Below the pieces are notes generated by a model, which had not been told where the DNA came from, made no database searches, and saw nothing but the letters and a program-made list of their open reading frames with translations. This document shows, one piece after another, positions 6,335-6,697 of a stretch of 6,697 nt of DNA (within the stretch, counting starts at the first letter, position 1; each line of letters opens with the position of its first letter). The position numbers and the translations under genes are program-made. The stretch is from Paracoccaceae bacterium (lineage in GTDB: Bacteria; Pseudomonadota; Alphaproteobacteria; Rhodobacterales; Rhodobacteraceae): the NCBI GenBank assembly GCA_004566265.1, contig SPLB01000219.1, positions 1 through 6,697 on the forward strand, read 5' to 3'.

Positions 6335-6371
6335 TTACAAACACCGTCGGCGGTCTGTAAGGTTGCCGACG
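6335..6371. repeat. Two mutually exclusive hairpins between dddP and the BCCT gene
   Basis: One stem pairs TTACA (6335-6339) with TGTAA (6356-6360) and ACCG (6343-6346) with CGGT (6351-6354). The other pairs CGTCGGC (6345-6351) with GCCGACG (6365-6371). They share bases and cannot form together. Neither ends in a T run, so this may be an RNA processing or stability element, or an operator; function is not shown. Confidence 0.35.
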
Positions 6372-6401
6372 TATAAATTAAATAATCAGGGAGAAGATTA
6401 A

Positions 6402-6697
6402 ATGAAACCACCATTAGGGGAACTGGATATCCCAGTTTCAGAAACCGGGTTCTATGCCGGGTTTTCAAAAATTGTCGCTGTTGGCGCTAAGCTCCTTGTC
6501 ACCGCGTTGATCGTATGGGCCGTCGCGTTTCCAGAGAGCGCTGCGTCAGCGCTGGGATCCCTGAACACGCTCATTCTCGGTGTATTTAATTACTGGTACA
6601 TCTACGCAGTAGCCTTCTTCCTCGTGCTTTGCCTGGTGCTGGCACTGTTACCTGTGTCTGGTCGCTTGCGGTTGGGATTGGACGACGAAAAGCCTGA
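6402..6697 (+). CDS. BCCT-family betaine/choline/carnitine-type transporter, N-terminal part (likely DMSP or betaine uptake)
   Basis: The first 98 codons are present and the gene runs off the window end; full members have about 500-650 residues and 12 helices. A polar N-terminus of about 22 residues precedes helix 1 (about 24-45, IVAVGAKLLVTALIVWAVAF). The FPESAASALGSLNTLI loop follows, then NYWYIYAVAFFLVLCLVLAL as helix 2 (about 64-83) and SGRLRLGLDDEKP. This order, especially the R-L-G-x-D-D-E-K-P end just before the missing core, is the standard opening of BCCT proteins. These secondary transporters import trimethylammonium compounds and DMSP, driven by sodium or protons. The ATG has AGGGAG (6388-6393) 8 bases upstream. 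The gap of 91 bases to dddP and the same direction suggest that uptake and cleavage of DMSP are coupled. Exact substrate is inferred from the neighbour; glycine betaine or choline remains possible. Confidence 0.9.
   Translation, partial: MKPPLGELDIPVSETGFYAGFSKIVAVGAKLLVTALIVWAVAFPESAASALGSLNTLILGVFNYWYIYAVAFFLVLCLVLALLPVSGRLRLGLDDEKP

Noticed and set aside
6372..6377. TATAAA as a -10 box for the BCCT gene
   Set aside because: No matching -35 sequence is found 16-18 bases upstream; the stretch is simply AT-rich before the ribosome site.
1..6697. tRNA, rRNA, CRISPR array or insertion sequence
   Set aside because: No cloverleaf-like gene, regularly spaced repeat array, transposase or terminal inverted repeats with target duplication were seen by reading.

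Overview
The window looks like a piece of a marine alphaproteobacterial chromosome, most likely from the roseobacter group (Rhodobacterales). The main evidence is a DddP-type DMSP lyase whose residue numbering matches the characterised roseobacter enzymes, followed by a BCCT-family osmolyte transporter. A CUT1 sugar-type ABC transporter operon and a GcvA-like LysR regulator also fit that group. The taxonomic call is inference from gene content; there is no rRNA or other marker here.

Layout. Positions 1-3121 (+ strand) are the end of one operon: the C-terminal tail of a MalF-like ABC permease (1-139), a complete MalG-like permease (150-1031), and two consecutive genes for proteins that each contain two SnoaL/NTF2-like domains (1055-2107 with a TTG start, 2132-3121 with a GTG start). 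Gaps are only 10, 23 and 24 bases, so these four genes are probably co-transcribed. The ATPase and substrate-binding protein must lie outside the window. Positions 3122-3344 hold a small convergent intergenic region with a weak, probably bidirectional terminator. A LysR-family regulator lies on the minus strand (3345-4262).

Positions 4263-4972 form a 710-base stretch with no recognisable gene but many inverted repeats. These include a 34-base near-perfect palindrome just upstream of the lysR gene and an 11-bp-armed palindrome just upstream of dddP. Then come dddP (4973-6310) and, 91 bases on, the start of a BCCT transporter cut by the window end (6402-6697).

How the parts may work together. 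The BCCT protein would import DMSP or related betaines, and DddP would cleave DMSP to dimethyl sulfide and acrylate. The divergent LysR gene is the obvious candidate regulator. The ABC/SnoaL operon is a separate uptake-and-conversion module of unknown substrate. Its two double-domain SnoaL-like proteins are the least understood part of the window: all four domains share an Asp-x6-Gln signature near their C-terminal end, which suggests four related folds acting on whatever the transporter brings in.
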